A DNA stretch of 64,000 nt from Tolypothrix brevis GSE-NOS-MK-07-07A (GCA_019358985.1 JAHHIJ010000006.1:1-64000), one strand, 5' to 3'; shown: positions 42,631 through 53,548, counted from the first letter of the stretch. Notes: generated by a model from the letters alone, not told the origin. Numbers and translations: made by a program.

Positions 42631-45600
42631 TTAACGCTTTAGGGTAATATCATCACACATATGGCGATCGCGCTCTTCAACATTGTGGTTATGTTTGAGG
42701 TAATCACTCATCCAGCTACAACCACGAAGCAGCAGGTCATCTAAATCTAAATTCCACAAAATTATCGTGTTGTCACCACTAGCCGATGCGAGTGTTTGAC
42801 CATCGGGGCTAAAGCTGACACTTAATACTGGACCAGTATGTCCGTTGAGGGTTTTGATCAATTTGCCTTCATGACTCCAGAGTTTGACAGTGCTGTCCCA
42901 ACTAGCAGAGGCTAGAAGTTCACCGTTGGGACTAAAAGTGACAGCGTTAACACTATCGCTGTACCCCTTTAACAAAGTTTTCAACAACGTGCCATCCCAA
43001 CTCCACAGCTTGACAGTGTTGTCCCAACTAGCAGAGGCTAGCAGGCGATCGGTAGGACTAAAGCTCACGCCTAAAACCCAACTTTCATGGGGTAAAAAAC
43101 TTTTTAACAAAGTACCATCCCGGCGCCAAAGTTTGACTGTTTGGTCATCACTGGCAGAGGCTATAACTTGACCATCGGGACTGAAATTAACGCTATTTAC
43201 CCAACCCTGATGTCCTTTCAAAGTTTTTAGCAAACTTCCGTCATGATTCCAAAGTTTAATTGTCTTATCTTTAGAAGCCGATGCCAATAACTGACCATCG
43301 GGACTGAAATTGACGCTCATCACACTATTATTATGCCCTTGGAGAGTATGAAGTAACGAGCCATCGCGCTGCCAAAGTTTCACAGTTTTGTCATAACTTG
43401 CTGATGCTAGTATTTGACCTTTTGGGTCAAAAGTGACACTATTAACTTTATCAGTATGCCCTAAGAGAGTTTTATAAAGTCGAGTGACAACGCCTTTATT
43501 AGTAGTTTCACGTTGCCAGAGTTTCACAGTGCGATCGCGACTGCCTGAAGCTAACATTTTTCCATCCGCACTCCAAGCAACGCTCAAAACGCGATCCTTA
43601 TGTCCAGTCAGAATGGGCAGCCTGGGGGGATTTAAGCTCCATAGTTTGACGCTTTTGTCGTAACTTGCTGATGCCAAAATTTTGTTATCTGGGCTGAAAG
43701 CGACACCGGCGACAGCATCGCTATGTCCCTTCAAGGTTTTGAGTAACGTACCGCTAACACTCCAAAGGTTGATGGTATTGTCATTACTTCCTGAGGCTAG
43801 CTGTTGACCATTGGAACTGAAATTGAGGCTCCAAACTGTACTTGTATGCTGCCGTAAAATTCTATAAGGACGAAACTGGAGGACATCTTCAGTACTCTTG
43901 TCACGTCGCCAAAGTATAACTTTTTTATCTCGACCTGCTGATGCTAACAGTTGACCGTCGGGGCTGAAATTGACTACAGTCACGCCATTTTCATGTCCTA
44001 ACAAAGTTGTGACTAAACTACCGTCTCGGCGCCAGATTTTCACTGTTTTGTCGTCACTTGCCGAAGCGATGAACTGACCATCGGGACTAAAAGTTACCCA
44101 ATTAACCCATCCTTTATGTCCCTTCAGTATTTTGACTAAACTACCGTCGCGTCGCCAAAGTTTGATGGTTGCGTCTTTACTGCCAGTAGCTAACAACTCA
44201 CCGTCCGGACTGAAATTAACGCTATAAACCCAATCACCGTGTCCTTTTAAGGTTTTGTATGGTTGGGGGTCAAATTCGCCATTGCTGGGGTTTCTGTGCC
44301 AAAGAAGCACTGTTTTGTCAAGACTGGCGGAAGCCACAGTTTGACCATCGGGGCTGAAACTAAGGCTGCTAACAGCATCGCTATGACCTTTAAGGGTTTG
44401 GAGTAAGGTGCCGTCAGGACGCCAAATTTTCACTGTTTTGTCTGTACTACCTGATGCCAGCAACTGACCATCGGGGCTGAAAGTTACACCCCAGACAATA
44501 TCAGTATGCCCTTCCAAGCGGTTTACCTCAGTTACTCCATAAACTGCCTGCTGGAGTGCTGTCACTACCCGCATCCGAGTATCTGGTTGGATTTTATCTG
44601 ATTGTTTGAGTCGTCGCCAAGCCCGCAAACTTTCTAAAAGGGCATCAAACTCTTTATTTGAGGCAAATAGCGCTTCACTAGTAGCAGTGAGGGCACTAAT
44701 TTTAAAGTTGCTTTCGCTGCGTTCGGCTCGTAAAGTTTGGAGAACTGCGGCTCTTTTTTGTGAGTCTGCTTGCCACCATAATGTTGCAATTGTGCCTAGC
44801 ATCATGAAGAGAGATAAGCCTGCTATGCGTGCTTCTCGTAGTCGTCGATGCAAAACTAAATTTAATTGTTCTTGAGAGAGTTTTTGGGCTACTTCTGCTC
44901 TAGTTTTTTCAAAGCGAACTTTTTCTAGTTCTGCGACCATTCCATAATCGTTTTTTTGGCGAATTGGTTCAACTAAATAATCGTGAACTAGTTGGTAGCG
45001 ATCGCCTGATTCTTCCCATATTCGCAATACTAAGCCTGAACCCACCAAAATCTCTAAAATCAATTCCACTGTCGAGACACTCATTGGCGTTTTTTCTTCT
45101 TTTTTATTGTCTTTTTCTTCCTCGTATTCTTCTGTTTCTACAATAAATTCCTCTTCACCGCATTTTTGAGATAACGAATTATCTCCTATTACCAAAGCAG
45201 TCACAAAATCAGCTTTTGTTTTGAATGGTCTTGTGCCTTTTTCATCAGTTAATTCAAACAATAATTTCCAACTAAGTTGTTCGTTTTCTCCACCACAATC
45301 TTTAATTACTTCCTCAAGCCATCGCTGTACTAGTTTTTTCGACCCGCCACAAAGCTTGTATTGTTCAAGTGTGGTAATATTTTCTGCTTGAAGTTGAGCG
45401 CCGACTATTTGTAATTCTATTGGATTTACTTCGTTCAGTTTTCCTGCTAAATCTTTGACTAGTTGGTTAATTAATTCATCAGTCAGTTCATAATGTGAAC
45501 GTTGAGTCAAACTGTGGATAATGCTGATTGCATCTTGGCTAGAGAAGTTTCCTAAGTAGTAACGAATATTCTTATCGAGAATATTTTTATTAATTATTCC

Positions 45601-47772
45601 TAAATCGTACAACTTACCTTTTGTCTTTTGTTGGCTCAGGCGTTCAAATTCTAATAAATAATGTAAATAATCTTCTCGTAAAGAAATCATTATCTTCACA
45701 AAAGACATGTTTAAACATCCGCTAAAAAAATTGTAAAATTCTCTTATTTCTGCGGGATTTTTATTCAGAAAAAACAATTCTTCAAGTTGATCGAATATAA
45801 TAACTACTATATGATTCCGTTCGGCTAACAAGCGAATTTTTTCTAGCAGTATACTGGGAGAAAAATCCCCCATAAGGGAATTTTCAGTTTGGATCAATAG
45901 CTGATTAATAGTATGTCTTAAAGCTGTAATCCAATCAGTATAAACAGATAAAACAATTGGCAAAGGTATGCGTTCGCCAATTACTTTTTCCTTCAAAATT
46001 GGTACTAAACCAGCTTTGAGAAGTGAACTTTTCCCAACGCCTGAAGGTCCATGAATTACTGTAAGTTTGCAGTCAGCACGGGTAATTCTTTCAATCAAGC
46101 GATTGATATCTTGCTGCCTTCCAGAAGCGGCAATTTCCTGGGCAAGTCCCTCAGGAATAAATGGTCTTTTTTGCGGCTCCAAAACTGAATTAATTCTGTA
46201 GCGTTGTGACTGCAATTGACTAGGACCGATAAAGGCACGAAAGCCGTGCTGATGCTCTATTTGAATTTTTTCTTGCTTGAGGTTAAAAGCTTCGCTGTAA
46301 TCGTGGCACTCAAAAAAGTAGAGCGATCGCAATTGCTCTAAAATCTGCAAATATAGCGATGGCTCGTATTGTACTTCACAAACTACTCTCGCCCATTCCA
46401 GATTATTGATGGCTTCCTCCCACTCACCCAAATGTCGCTGAGTGCGTGCCAGCAATAAAAGATACCAACTTTCCTGCTGTCGAGAAACGTCGGCAGCATT
46501 TTCGGAAATAGAAAGTGCTGTATTTGCTAATTCATGAGATAGTAACCAATTAGACTCAGAAGCTGCCACATCTGCTAAAAAACCATAATCTTGAGCCATT
46601 TGTGCGGGAGTACCATAAGTTTCATGCAGTCGCAGAGACTTTTCGGCTAATTTCTGCAATTCTTCCCAAGCTTGTAGGCGTTGTAGCATATCAAGGGCAG
46701 GCAAAATAAACTTAGCAACTAAGTCTTTTCTTTGCGCTGTTTCCAATACCTCAAGACATTGCTTAAACCACAATAAAGCATCTTGCCAGTAGGTTTTGCC
46801 CAGAGTTGGGTGTAAGTCTGCCATCCGGCGATAACACAACCCTAAATGAAATAGTACTACCGCTTCCCCAAGTTGAGGGCAGGAGATGGCTAGAGGAGGA
46901 GATGAGACAATTAATTTGTCTTCCCCTGCCTCCCCTGCCTCCCCTGCCTCCCCTGCCTCCCCTGCTGCCCTTGCTCCCTCTGCTCCCCCTGCTTCCTTCC
47001 AAAGTGCTAAACTTTTTTTATAATGAATTAAAGCATCATCTATTTTATCGTCTGCGTATTCGTCGCGTCCCAATACGAATTCTAAACTCGCTTCTAATTC
47101 TGCTTCTAAAGTGATGTCATATAGGCGTTGCAAATCATTCCGGGCTGACTCAATTTCCCGGCGATGTTGAGATTTGCAAGCTAAATCAAGAGCAGCATTA
47201 GATAAAAACTTTTCGGCACCAGCTTCTAAAACTTTGGCAAAGATAAATTGTGTTTCTTGCTGCACTAAAGTAATTAAATCGTATGCAGCCATTTCAAATT
47301 TAATGGTGGTTGCTGCCCAACTTTTAAAATCGGGTGCTAACCGAGAAAGCGATGTTGCTACTTCATCTTGTAGCCATAAAACTAATGGAAAAGGAAGACT
47401 CGTAGCGTAGATATCTCGTGCTTGGTTGATGTTAGTGAGTAAGTCTTCGAGGTGAATTATTGATTCTAGACCAGAAATCATTACAGCTGAGGGCAATGAA
47501 TCTGTGGCAACGGCAGGATTATCTAGAAATAGTTCTGATAGTATTGTGGTGTGTAAGGCAGTAGTTGAAGGCTGAAGAAAGATTTCTCGTATATTGATAT
47601 CTTTGGTGAGAAAGCGCAGATGCTCCAACATTGAAGTGCGTAATTGTAGATAATTGCACCTAACTAAAATCAGGGCAAATTGATTTTTTGAAAGTGCGAT
47701 CGCCCGAATTAGCCTTTGTAGAGAATGCTGATTTTGGCTTTGTTTGCTTGCATCTGTTAGTTGCCATGTCAT
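42631..47772 (-). CDS. STAND NTPase with 14 WD40 repeats
   Basis: 1713 residues. Residues 1-540 are helical, TPR-like, with a GEAGEAGEAGEAGE stretch near 275 encoded by a tandem repeat. A P-loop NTPase follows at 560-900 (VIHGPSGVGKSSLLKAGL; VVIIFDQLEELFF). A membrane helix is at about 990 (LSLFMMLGTIATLWW), and 14 WD40 repeats (about 1085-1690) make two seven-bladed propellers, with GH...V.FSPDGQLLASASDDKTVKLW blocks. STAND proteins are switch-type sensors in conflict and signalling; this one has no recognised effector domain. It lies next to an AAA-type NTPase. Confidence 0.85.
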   Translation of the reverse strand: MTWQLTDASKQSQNQHSLQRLIRAIALSKNQFALILVRCNYLQLRTSMLEHLRFLTKDINIREIFLQPSTTALHTTILSELFLDNPAVATDSLPSAVMISGLESIIHLEDLLTNINQARDIYATSLPFPLVLWLQDEVATSLSRLAPDFKSWAATTIKFEMAAYDLITLVQQETQFIFAKVLEAGAEKFLSNAALDLACKSQHRREIESARNDLQRLYDITLEAELEASLEFVLGRDEYADDKIDDALIHYKKSLALWKEAGGAEGARAAGEAGEAGEAGEAGEDKLIVSSPPLAISCPQLGEAVVLFHLGLCYRRMADLHPTLGKTYWQDALLWFKQCLEVLETAQRKDLVAKFILPALDMLQRLQAWEELQKLAEKSLRLHETYGTPAQMAQDYGFLADVAASESNWLLSHELANTALSISENAADVSRQQESWYLLLLARTQRHLGEWEEAINNLEWARVVCEVQYEPSLYLQILEQLRSLYFFECHDYSEAFNLKQEKIQIEHQHGFRAFIGPSQLQSQRYRINSVLEPQKRPFIPEGLAQEIAASGRQQDINRLIERITRADCKLTVIHGPSGVGKSSLLKAGLVPILKEKVIGERIPLPIVLSVYTDWITALRHTINQLLIQTENSLMGDFSPSILLEKIRLLAERNHIVVIIFDQLEELFFLNKNPAEIREFYNFFSGCLNMSFVKIMISLREDYLHYLLEFERLSQQKTKGKLYDLGIINKNILDKNIRYYLGNFSSQDAISIIHSLTQRSHYELTDELINQLVKDLAGKLNEVNPIELQIVGAQLQAENITTLEQYKLCGGSKKLVQRWLEEVIKDCGGENEQLSWKLLFELTDEKGTRPFKTKADFVTALVIGDNSLSQKCGEEEFIVETEEYEEEKDNKKEEKTPMSVSTVELILEILVGSGLVLRIWEESGDRYQLVHDYLVEPIRQKNDYGMVAELEKVRFEKTRAEVAQKLSQEQLNLVLHRRLREARIAGLSLFMMLGTIATLWWQADSQKRAAVLQTLRAERSESNFKISALTATSEALFASNKEFDALLESLRAWRRLKQSDKIQPDTRMRVVTALQQAVYGVTEVNRLEGHTDIVWGVTFSPDGQLLASGSTDKTVKIWRPDGTLLQTLKGHSDAVSSLSFSPDGQTVASASLDKTVLLWHRNPSNGEFDPQPYKTLKGHGDWVYSVNFSPDGELLATGSKDATIKLWRRDGSLVKILKGHKGWVNWVTFSPDGQFIASASDDKTVKIWRRDGSLVTTLLGHENGVTVVNFSPDGQLLASAGRDKKVILWRRDKSTEDVLQFRPYRILRQHTSTVWSLNFSSNGQQLASGSNDNTINLWSVSGTLLKTLKGHSDAVAGVAFSPDNKILASASYDKSVKLWSLNPPRLPILTGHKDRVLSVAWSADGKMLASGSRDRTVKLWQRETTNKGVVTRLYKTLLGHTDKVNSVTFDPKGQILASASYDKTVKLWQRDGSLLHTLQGHNNSVMSVNFSPDGQLLASASKDKTIKLWNHDGSLLKTLKGHQGWVNSVNFSPDGQVIASASDDQTVKLWRRDGTLLKSFLPHESWVLGVSFSPTDRLLASASWDNTVKLWSWDGTLLKTLLKGYSDSVNAVTFSPNGELLASASWDSTVKLWSHEGKLIKTLNGHTGPVLSVSFSPDGQTLASASGDNTIILWNLDLDDLLLRGCSWMSDYLKHNHNVEERDRHMCDDITLKR
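46916..46990 (-). repeat. in-frame GCCTCCCCT tandem repeat
   Basis: CTGCCTCCC is repeated five times with variants to the right. It is read on the minus strand as GEAGEAGEAGE and GARAAGE in the WD40 protein. The same CTCCCCTGC unit is common as noncoding STRR in Nostoc-type genomes, so this is another repeat that became coding. Confidence 0.7.
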
Positions 47773-47852
47773 AACTAAAAACTGGGCTATTAAATAAAGA
47801 GAAAAAATGCCACATCAAAAATCCAAATATGCTGCCAGCATAGTTAAATTTT

Positions 47853-47965
47853 GGCGTTGCTGATTCCATGTATGAATCTGATTTTATCTAATACCAAAAT
47901 CCTTGTAGTAGAGACGTTTTATCAAACGTGCTACATGAGGATTCATACCTCTATTCAGCAACGCC
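47853..47965. repeat. MITE-like element (GGCGTTGCTGAAT family)
   Basis: Arms GGCGTTGCTGATTCC...ATGAATC and GATTCATACC...ATTCAGCAACGCC are inverted repeats. The centre holds GTAGAGACGTTTT...AAACGTGCTAC. It lies between the two NTPase genes. The related partial copy is at 24660-24771. Confidence 0.65.
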
Positions 47966-48030
47966 GGAATTTTTAAGTTATCAGTTGTTGTATATACAGC
48001 TCAGACCAAATATACATCGCTTAGAAGCGT

Positions 48031-49371
48031 TTATACTTTTGTCTTATTTTGCTGCCAAGTCACAACTTTTTCTGTTTCTGCCAAGGCAGGACTGATGCCA
48101 AACCAGCGTCCGATGCGATCGCGATATTCAAATACCAACATGCTTCGCAGTAATCTTTGGTAATCAGACTCCCCTTGAACGCTTTGCTGGTGTACTACTT
48201 CAAATAACAATTCCCATTCTTCTTCGTTAATCGCTAACAGCAAATCGTCACGGTAATCTTTAATCACCGCTTCTAAACAGTTTCTAGTAAAAGGTGGATC
48301 TTGCCGTTGCAGGCAACTATAAAGCAGTCCTAGTAAGTTACGGATGTGACCTCCACTTACCCGACATAAGCGATCTAGTGTTTCTGGATGGTCGAATAAT
48401 TCGCCTATTAATGAGGGTCTGGTATTCCAAGGAATTTGAGGAAAGGCTCTGGCTAATACTAGCTGGCTCAGTAATGACATACCTGGTTCGTAGTCAATAC
48501 CGTCTCTTTGCCGCACCAATACCATTGGCAAGACTTTGGGAGCAATACCTCCCCCCAGGCGATTTTTTAATGTTTCGTACTCGTTAGAGAAAAGTAATGG
48601 TAGGGGAATTGTGTAAACTAGATGGCATTTCAGCCGACGCAGTTGTTCACCTCGGTCGATGAAGAGATACTCTGGTTGCGATCGCCCGGATGCTAATGTA
48701 CGCATATCTACTCGATCCAAGTTATCGACGATGACAACCAGTCCTTTTTGACCCCTCAGTTTTAGCTGTTCTATGCCTTTGTCTAAAACCTCTTCGTTAA
48801 TCGCTTGCAAAATACTATTGGTACGCGGTTCCAGATATTGCCTCAGCTGAGTACGCATCTGAGGGCTATCTTTTGCTTTGGCACTGATTTTGGCAATACC
48901 TAAGGAAAACTCTGCCTCTGCGGATAACTGTATGGGTGTTTGCAAAAAATCCCCAATATCTTTAAACAAGTTCGCAAAGTAACCTGGTTTCAACTTGATG
49001 CCGATCGCTTCTAAACTGACACTGACTTGACGGGCTACACTTAGCAAAATATCGCTAATATCTATATCTGCCATGTCCAAATCTTGACTGGACTCAAAAT
49101 AAACGACATGAAATCCCGCTAACTCTAACTCGGCTTTGAGACGCTGCAATTCTGTTGATTTACCGCAGCCAATATGACCCGTAAATAACTGGCAGGTCGG
49201 CTCATCTGGAGAAATACGGACGATTGTCCGTTGCAACTCTTCAACAATCTTGCAACCACGTACATCCGAAAAATCTATGTAATACTGCCGATCCAGCGCA
49301 TTACTCATATTTAACGTGTAGCTTGGGTTACAGGCTTTATAAAAAGTTGACAAATTTAGTGTGGTTTTCAT
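48031..49371 (-). CDS. AAA/STAND-type ATPase
   Basis: 446 residues. The N-terminal FYKACNPSYTLN and YYIDFSDVRGCK are found in a cyanobacterial AAA family. Walker A GHIGCGKSTELQRLK is near residue 67, Walker B VVIVDNLDRVD near 220, and HLVYTIPLPLLFSNEYETL follows, with a helical C-terminal region (GHIRNLLGLLYSCLQRQDPP). ATG 49371 is used; the frame opens at TTG 49404. It lies 258 bases upstream of the WD40 STAND gene on the same strand and may act with it. Effector unknown. Confidence 0.75.
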   Translation of the reverse strand: MKTTLNLSTFYKACNPSYTLNMSNALDRQYYIDFSDVRGCKIVEELQRTIVRISPDEPTCQLFTGHIGCGKSTELQRLKAELELAGFHVVYFESSQDLDMADIDISDILLSVARQVSVSLEAIGIKLKPGYFANLFKDIGDFLQTPIQLSAEAEFSLGIAKISAKAKDSPQMRTQLRQYLEPRTNSILQAINEEVLDKGIEQLKLRGQKGLVVIVDNLDRVDMRTLASGRSQPEYLFIDRGEQLRRLKCHLVYTIPLPLLFSNEYETLKNRLGGGIAPKVLPMVLVRQRDGIDYEPGMSLLSQLVLARAFPQIPWNTRPSLIGELFDHPETLDRLCRVSGGHIRNLLGLLYSCLQRQDPPFTRNCLEAVIKDYRDDLLLAINEEEWELLFEVVHQQSVQGESDYQRLLRSMLVFEYRDRIGRWFGISPALAETEKVVTWQQNKTKV

Positions 49372-50245
49372 GTAGATGCAATTAACTTGTAGGTTTATAC
49401 ACAAATAATCTCTAACTAAAATTGTGGTTGATGATTAACTCACAAGTTAGGTCTTAAGAAGAACAGTTCTGGATGTGACAGACGCACTTCAACAGCAACT
49501 ATTCTACTCATAGAAAGATTTATTTGTTGTCCCTGATACATTAAGTCTACCTGTTATTTTTACAGATACTGTTGCCGTTTTAACAATTTGAAGTTAAACA
49601 AATCCTCTGTAACTGGGTTAATCTGTCATGGAAATCTACTTATCGGTGTAATCTTCGTTGGTATAAACACCGATTAAGTACGCAAAGTATTAATTTTAGC
49701 AAGATGCGAATAAATTACATCATGGTTCTTTACCATTATTTTGTATTGCTGTCAATTATACTTACAGTATACATTAGATTATACCCCTAAATAGGGTTTG
49801 CAATCTTTTCCAAAAAAAAATTTGCAATAACTTTATGTACCAGCTATTACTTCTTCATACAAGTATGGCAATATTTTTTTGGTTGACTCTTTGAGAGAAG
49901 GCGAGAAGAAATAAATGCATAATATAATGCTTGTTCTCCTTTTTTACTTATAGGTATTTTGGCAACGACACATCGACACTGAAGCGCATACTTGTGCCGA
50001 GTGACGTAAAGCTCGTGTAAAGTGGTGCCTAAACGGATTCCTCGATTAAGGCTGCGATCGCACAGGAAAAAGGCTACATTGGGTTCTAATTAAAGACAGC
50101 AAAATTTCACTAAAGAGTTACATGCAAGAAAATAAAAAGTCTTGAAGATAAGACCTAATGACAAAGCTTAAGAGCGTTTACTGAAATTAATTGACGATAC
50201 AAGGGTATCAACGTTCTTATATTCCCATGTGTGAAAGGAGTTTGA
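49372..50245. other. long spacer between divergent ATPase gene and ftsQ
   Basis: About 870 bases without a supportable gene. It holds the hairpin ATCGGTGTAATC...AACACCGAT at 49644-49673, some AT-rich DNA and, just before ftsQ, AAAGGAG as ribosome site. A small RNA or long leader cannot be excluded, but no known motif is visible. Confidence 0.5.
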
Positions 50246-51094
50246 ATGGCTGGCATGGTATCAGTTTCCCGCACGGATTTGCGAGTGAAGCGTCATAAAT
50301 TACGTCGGCAACGGCAAATGAAAATTATTCAGGCTATTTGGCGAATCTTTGCTGTTAGTAGCCTGTTAGGTGGTTTATTATGGGTGGCAAGTCAACCGAT
50401 GTGGGTGCTAGAAACTCCCAAACAAATTGAGATCAAATCAGGCTTACGCTCACTTTCTCCTGAAGCCATCCAAAAAGTGCTGGTGTTGTCTTATCCGCAG
50501 TCTTTATGGAGAATTGAACCGTCTTCCATCGCTGAATCTTTGACAAAACAACCAATTATTGCCAAAGCAAGCGTTACGCGTCGTCTATTTCCACCTGGAT
50601 TAATTATTGATATTCAGGAGCGAGTACCTGTAGCTGTAGCCCAAAGCCATCACCAAGCAAATCCCACAAACGACGCAAGCATTGCTTCATCAACGGGGCT
50701 GCTAGACGCAAATGGGATTTGGATGAATCAAGAAAAATACACATTACTTAATCCTAACGTCAAGTTGCCCAGTCTCATAGTTATTGGCTCTTTTGAACAG
50801 TACCGTCCTTACTGGAATCAGCTTTATCAATCTGTAAGCCAAAGTTCCGTTAAAATCATGGAAATTGATTGTCAAGATCCAACAAATATAATTCTGAAAA
50901 CAGAACTGGGATATGTGCATCTCGGTGCTGTGAGTCCCCAAATAAGTGAACAAATCAAAGTTCTCACCCAAATGAGCCATTTACCTACACAACTTAATCC
51001 TAATCAGATAGAATATATCGACCTGAAAAATCCGGAATCCCCTTTAGTACAAATGAACCAAAAAACCGTCAAGTCTAACTCTCAAACTCGTTAA
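50246..51094 (+). CDS. ftsQ: cell division protein FtsQ
   Basis: 282 residues. The basic cytoplasmic start (RVKRHKLRRQRQMKIIQAIW) precedes one membrane helix (IFAVSSLLGGLLWVASQPMW) and a POTRA domain with IEIKSGLRSLSPEAIQ-like sequence, LWRIEPSSIAESLTKQPIIA and RRLFPPGLIIDIQERVPVA. It links early and late divisome proteins. AAAGGAG is 7 bases before the ATG. ftsZ follows after 840 bases. Confidence 0.9.
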   Translation: MAGMVSVSRTDLRVKRHKLRRQRQMKIIQAIWRIFAVSSLLGGLLWVASQPMWVLETPKQIEIKSGLRSLSPEAIQKVLVLSYPQSLWRIEPSSIAESLTKQPIIAKASVTRRLFPPGLIIDIQERVPVAVAQSHHQANPTNDASIASSTGLLDANGIWMNQEKYTLLNPNVKLPSLIVIGSFEQYRPYWNQLYQSVSQSSVKIMEIDCQDPTNIILKTELGYVHLGAVSPQISEQIKVLTQMSHLPTQLNPNQIEYIDLKNPESPLVQMNQKTVKSNSQTR

Positions 51095-51933
51095 AAAGAT
51101 TAAACGGATGAGAATACTCTAATTGCTCAGAGTCAATAAATAAGTTTTATGCCAAGAAATAAATATTTATTATTTTTGGTTTTCCCACAACATACACCAA
51201 AATTGGCGTTAACTTCGCTCTTACAATGGGAGAAACAATTATAAAATCTTGCCTTTGGGAGTAAAACCCTGCTTATTGTTACCTTAACATAAGCCTGAAG
51301 AGAAGAAGAGTGCGAATTAACGAAATCATTTGTTACCTCCAGTTTAAGGATAAGTTTTGAAGTGGTCGCAGGTACAATTACTAAGAGTGGCAATGGTAAA
51401 TTTAATCACGAGTATAACTTACTAGTAAAAAAGAGGAGAGGTAATTGGGGATACAAAATAAATGCTGAGAAAAATAGGAGTAAAGATATTAAGGAGGAGT
51501 GGAAGTTATACAGGTCAATTTTAGGTAAATATAGGTATACTTCTCTAGAATTGGGTGTGCGATCGCGTAGGGCGCCCTGTTGCCCAGGCTTCCGGCTGCC
51601 CTGTTTCTCTAGAACAGGGGAGGGGTTGCCTGTTGGTAAGATACGGGCGATCGCTTTACGGATTATGTACAACAGGCTTGCTTTGGGCAAGGTTGCCCTG
51701 TTTTATAGAAATAGGGAATAAGTTGTCTTGGGGCAACTTATCCTAGAACATGCGGGCGATCGCGTGCGTTAATGGTAGATTCAAGAGTAAAATTTCGCGT
51801 TTCTAATCCTGTTACGGTTGTAATAAGTGAGAACAAGAAAGAACATAGCCATATATTATGGCATCGTTAAATATAGTTGACTCCTGGTGTGAATAACACC
51901 TGAAAAATTCGTTTATCTACCCTTTTCAATCCA
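51095..51933. other. ftsQ-ftsZ spacer with several hairpins
   Basis: An 840-base spacer with the ftsZ promoter. CCCTGTTTCTCTAGAACAGGG (51600-51620) and AAGTTGTCTTGGGGCAACTT (51720-51739) are good hairpins. The motif TTGCCCTGTT and its variants recur, and several HIP1 sites are present. Overlapping short frames at 51362-51746 lack domain or ribosome site support. It may be a structured leader or a control region of ftsZ. Confidence 0.5.
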
Positions 51934-53214
51934 ATGACACTTGATAATAACCAAAAACTTAGTTATATAAACTCCCAGTCACCCGGACAACCAGGAATGT
52001 CACTAGCAGTTAACTCCACCAATCCCTTTAATCATTCCGGACTGAATTTCGGACAAAATAACGATAGTAAAAGAATCCCTACTGAAGATCCCCGAATTGG
52101 TGATATTGTTCCCGGTCGAGTCGCCAATATCAAAGTAATTGGTGTGGGTGGGGGTGGTGGAAATGCTGTAAACCGCATGATTGCCTCTGATGTGAGTGGG
52201 ATAGAATTTTGGACAACAAACACCGATGCCCAAGCCTTAACACAAGCACAGGCTTCCAAGCGCTTACAAATAGGACAAAAGCTGACGCGAGGTTTAGGCG
52301 CCGGTGGCAATCCGGCTATTGGTCAAAAAGCTGCTGAGGAATCACGGGACGAAATTGCTACAGCTTTAGAAGGTGCCGATTTAGTCTTCATCACTGCCGG
52401 TATGGGTGGTGGTACGGGTACGGGTGCAGCGCCAATTGTTGCCGAAATCGCCAAAGAAATGGGCGCTCTCACGGTTGGTGTGGTAACACGTCCATTTTTG
52501 TTTGAAGGGCGCCGACGCACCAGCCAAGCCGAGCAAGGTATTGAAGCTCTCAAAGGTAGGGTAGATACGCTAATTATCATCCCGAATAACAAGCTGCTGG
52601 AAGTAATTCCAGAGCAAACACCGATGCAAGAAGCTTTTCGCTATGCAGATGATGTGCTGCGTCAAGGGGTGCAAGGTATCTCTGATATCATCTTGATCCC
52701 CGGTTTGATCAACGTTGACTTTGCCGATGTGCGAGCGGTGATGGCAGATGCTGGATCGGCGTTGATGGGGATCGGTGTTAGTTCTGGGAAGTCAAGAGCT
52801 AGAGAAGCTGCGATCGCAGCTATTTCTTCGCCCTTACTAGAATGTTCTATTGAAGGAGCTAGAGGAGTTGTTTTTAATATTACTGGTGGTAGTGACCTCA
52901 CCTTACATGAAGTAAATGCTGCCGCAGAAACAATCTACGAAGTAGTCGATCCCAACGCCAATATTATTTTTGGTGCGGTGATTGATGACAGACTGCAAGG
53001 TGAAGTGAGACTTACCGTAATTGCCACAGGATTTACAGGTGAAATGCAAGGCACACCACCGCAAAACGTAGCTAATGCACGGGTAGTAAGCCCACCACCA
53101 AGACGACAGGCACCCCAGCCACCAGTAACCCCACCAACACCAGTTGTAGAACCCAAAGAAAAATCCGGATTGGATATTCCAGAGTTTCTCCAACGACGGC
53201 GACCAAAGCCTTAA
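51934..53214 (+). CDS. ftsZ: cell division GTPase FtsZ
   Basis: 426 residues. GTP-binding motifs are [26 protein letters not shown] and the tubulin signature [18 protein letters not shown]. The first 60 residues are a long, Asn/Ser/Pro-rich tail before the core, as in heterocystous cyanobacteria, in which this tail is functionally important (from memory). The C-terminal end has a Pro-rich linker and the conserved peptide [14 protein letters not shown]. It forms the division ring. Confidence 0.98.
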   Translation: MTLDNNQKLSYINSQSPGQPGMSLAVNSTNPFNHSGLNFGQNNDSKRIPTEDPRIGDIVPGRVANIKVIGVGGGGGNAVNRMIASDVSGIEFWTTNTDAQALTQAQASKRLQIGQKLTRGLGAGGNPAIGQKAAEESRDEIATALEGADLVFITAGMGGGTGTGAAPIVAEIAKEMGALTVGVVTRPFLFEGRRRTSQAEQGIEALKGRVDTLIIIPNNKLLEVIPEQTPMQEAFRYADDVLRQGVQGISDIILIPGLINVDFADVRAVMADAGSALMGIGVSSGKSRAREAAIAAISSPLLECSIEGARGVVFNITGGSDLTLHEVNAAAETIYEVVDPNANIIFGAVIDDRLQGEVRLTVIATGFTGEMQGTPPQNVANARVVSPPPRRQAPQPPVTPPTPVVEPKEKSGLDIPEFLQRRRPKP

Positions 53215-53548
53215 GCTGCCAAGCTGTACTAGTAGCTTACAAAGCCTTAATTTCAGTTCCCAGCTTTCACCGGGAGCAGGGATAAGCAATTGAGTTGTCA
53301 TTCGGTGATGTTGCTAATTGCTAACAAAACTCGTCAACGCTAACCACAAACTTAATTAATTTAGGTAGGAGTCCGCCAGTTCGGATATCCAAATAATCCG
53401 CTTGGTATAAAAAAGCAAAAGGGAAGAGTTTTAATTAAAGTGATTGCCTCCGCGTTTTCACCATCAGGGCTTGCACTTCTACTACTGCACTACGGAGCGC
53501 GCAGAGAACACAGAGGAAGGAAAAAAGAAATTCAAAAACCCTTTACTT
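53215..53548. other. spacer between convergent ftsZ and gshB
   Basis: No gene seen. A small frame at 53440-53652 overlaps gshB in the other direction and has no ribosome site. No clear terminator hairpin was found. Confidence 0.5.

Noticed and set aside
42884-43171. Plus-strand frames inside the WD40 gene with repeated LTVLSQLAEA
   Set aside because: They are antisense shadows of the WD40 repeats, which explains their periodicity.
51362-51746. Open frames of 60-120 codons on both strands between ftsQ and ftsZ
   Set aside because: They overlap each other, contain HIP1 sites and hairpins, lack ribosome binding sites and have no recognisable domain.
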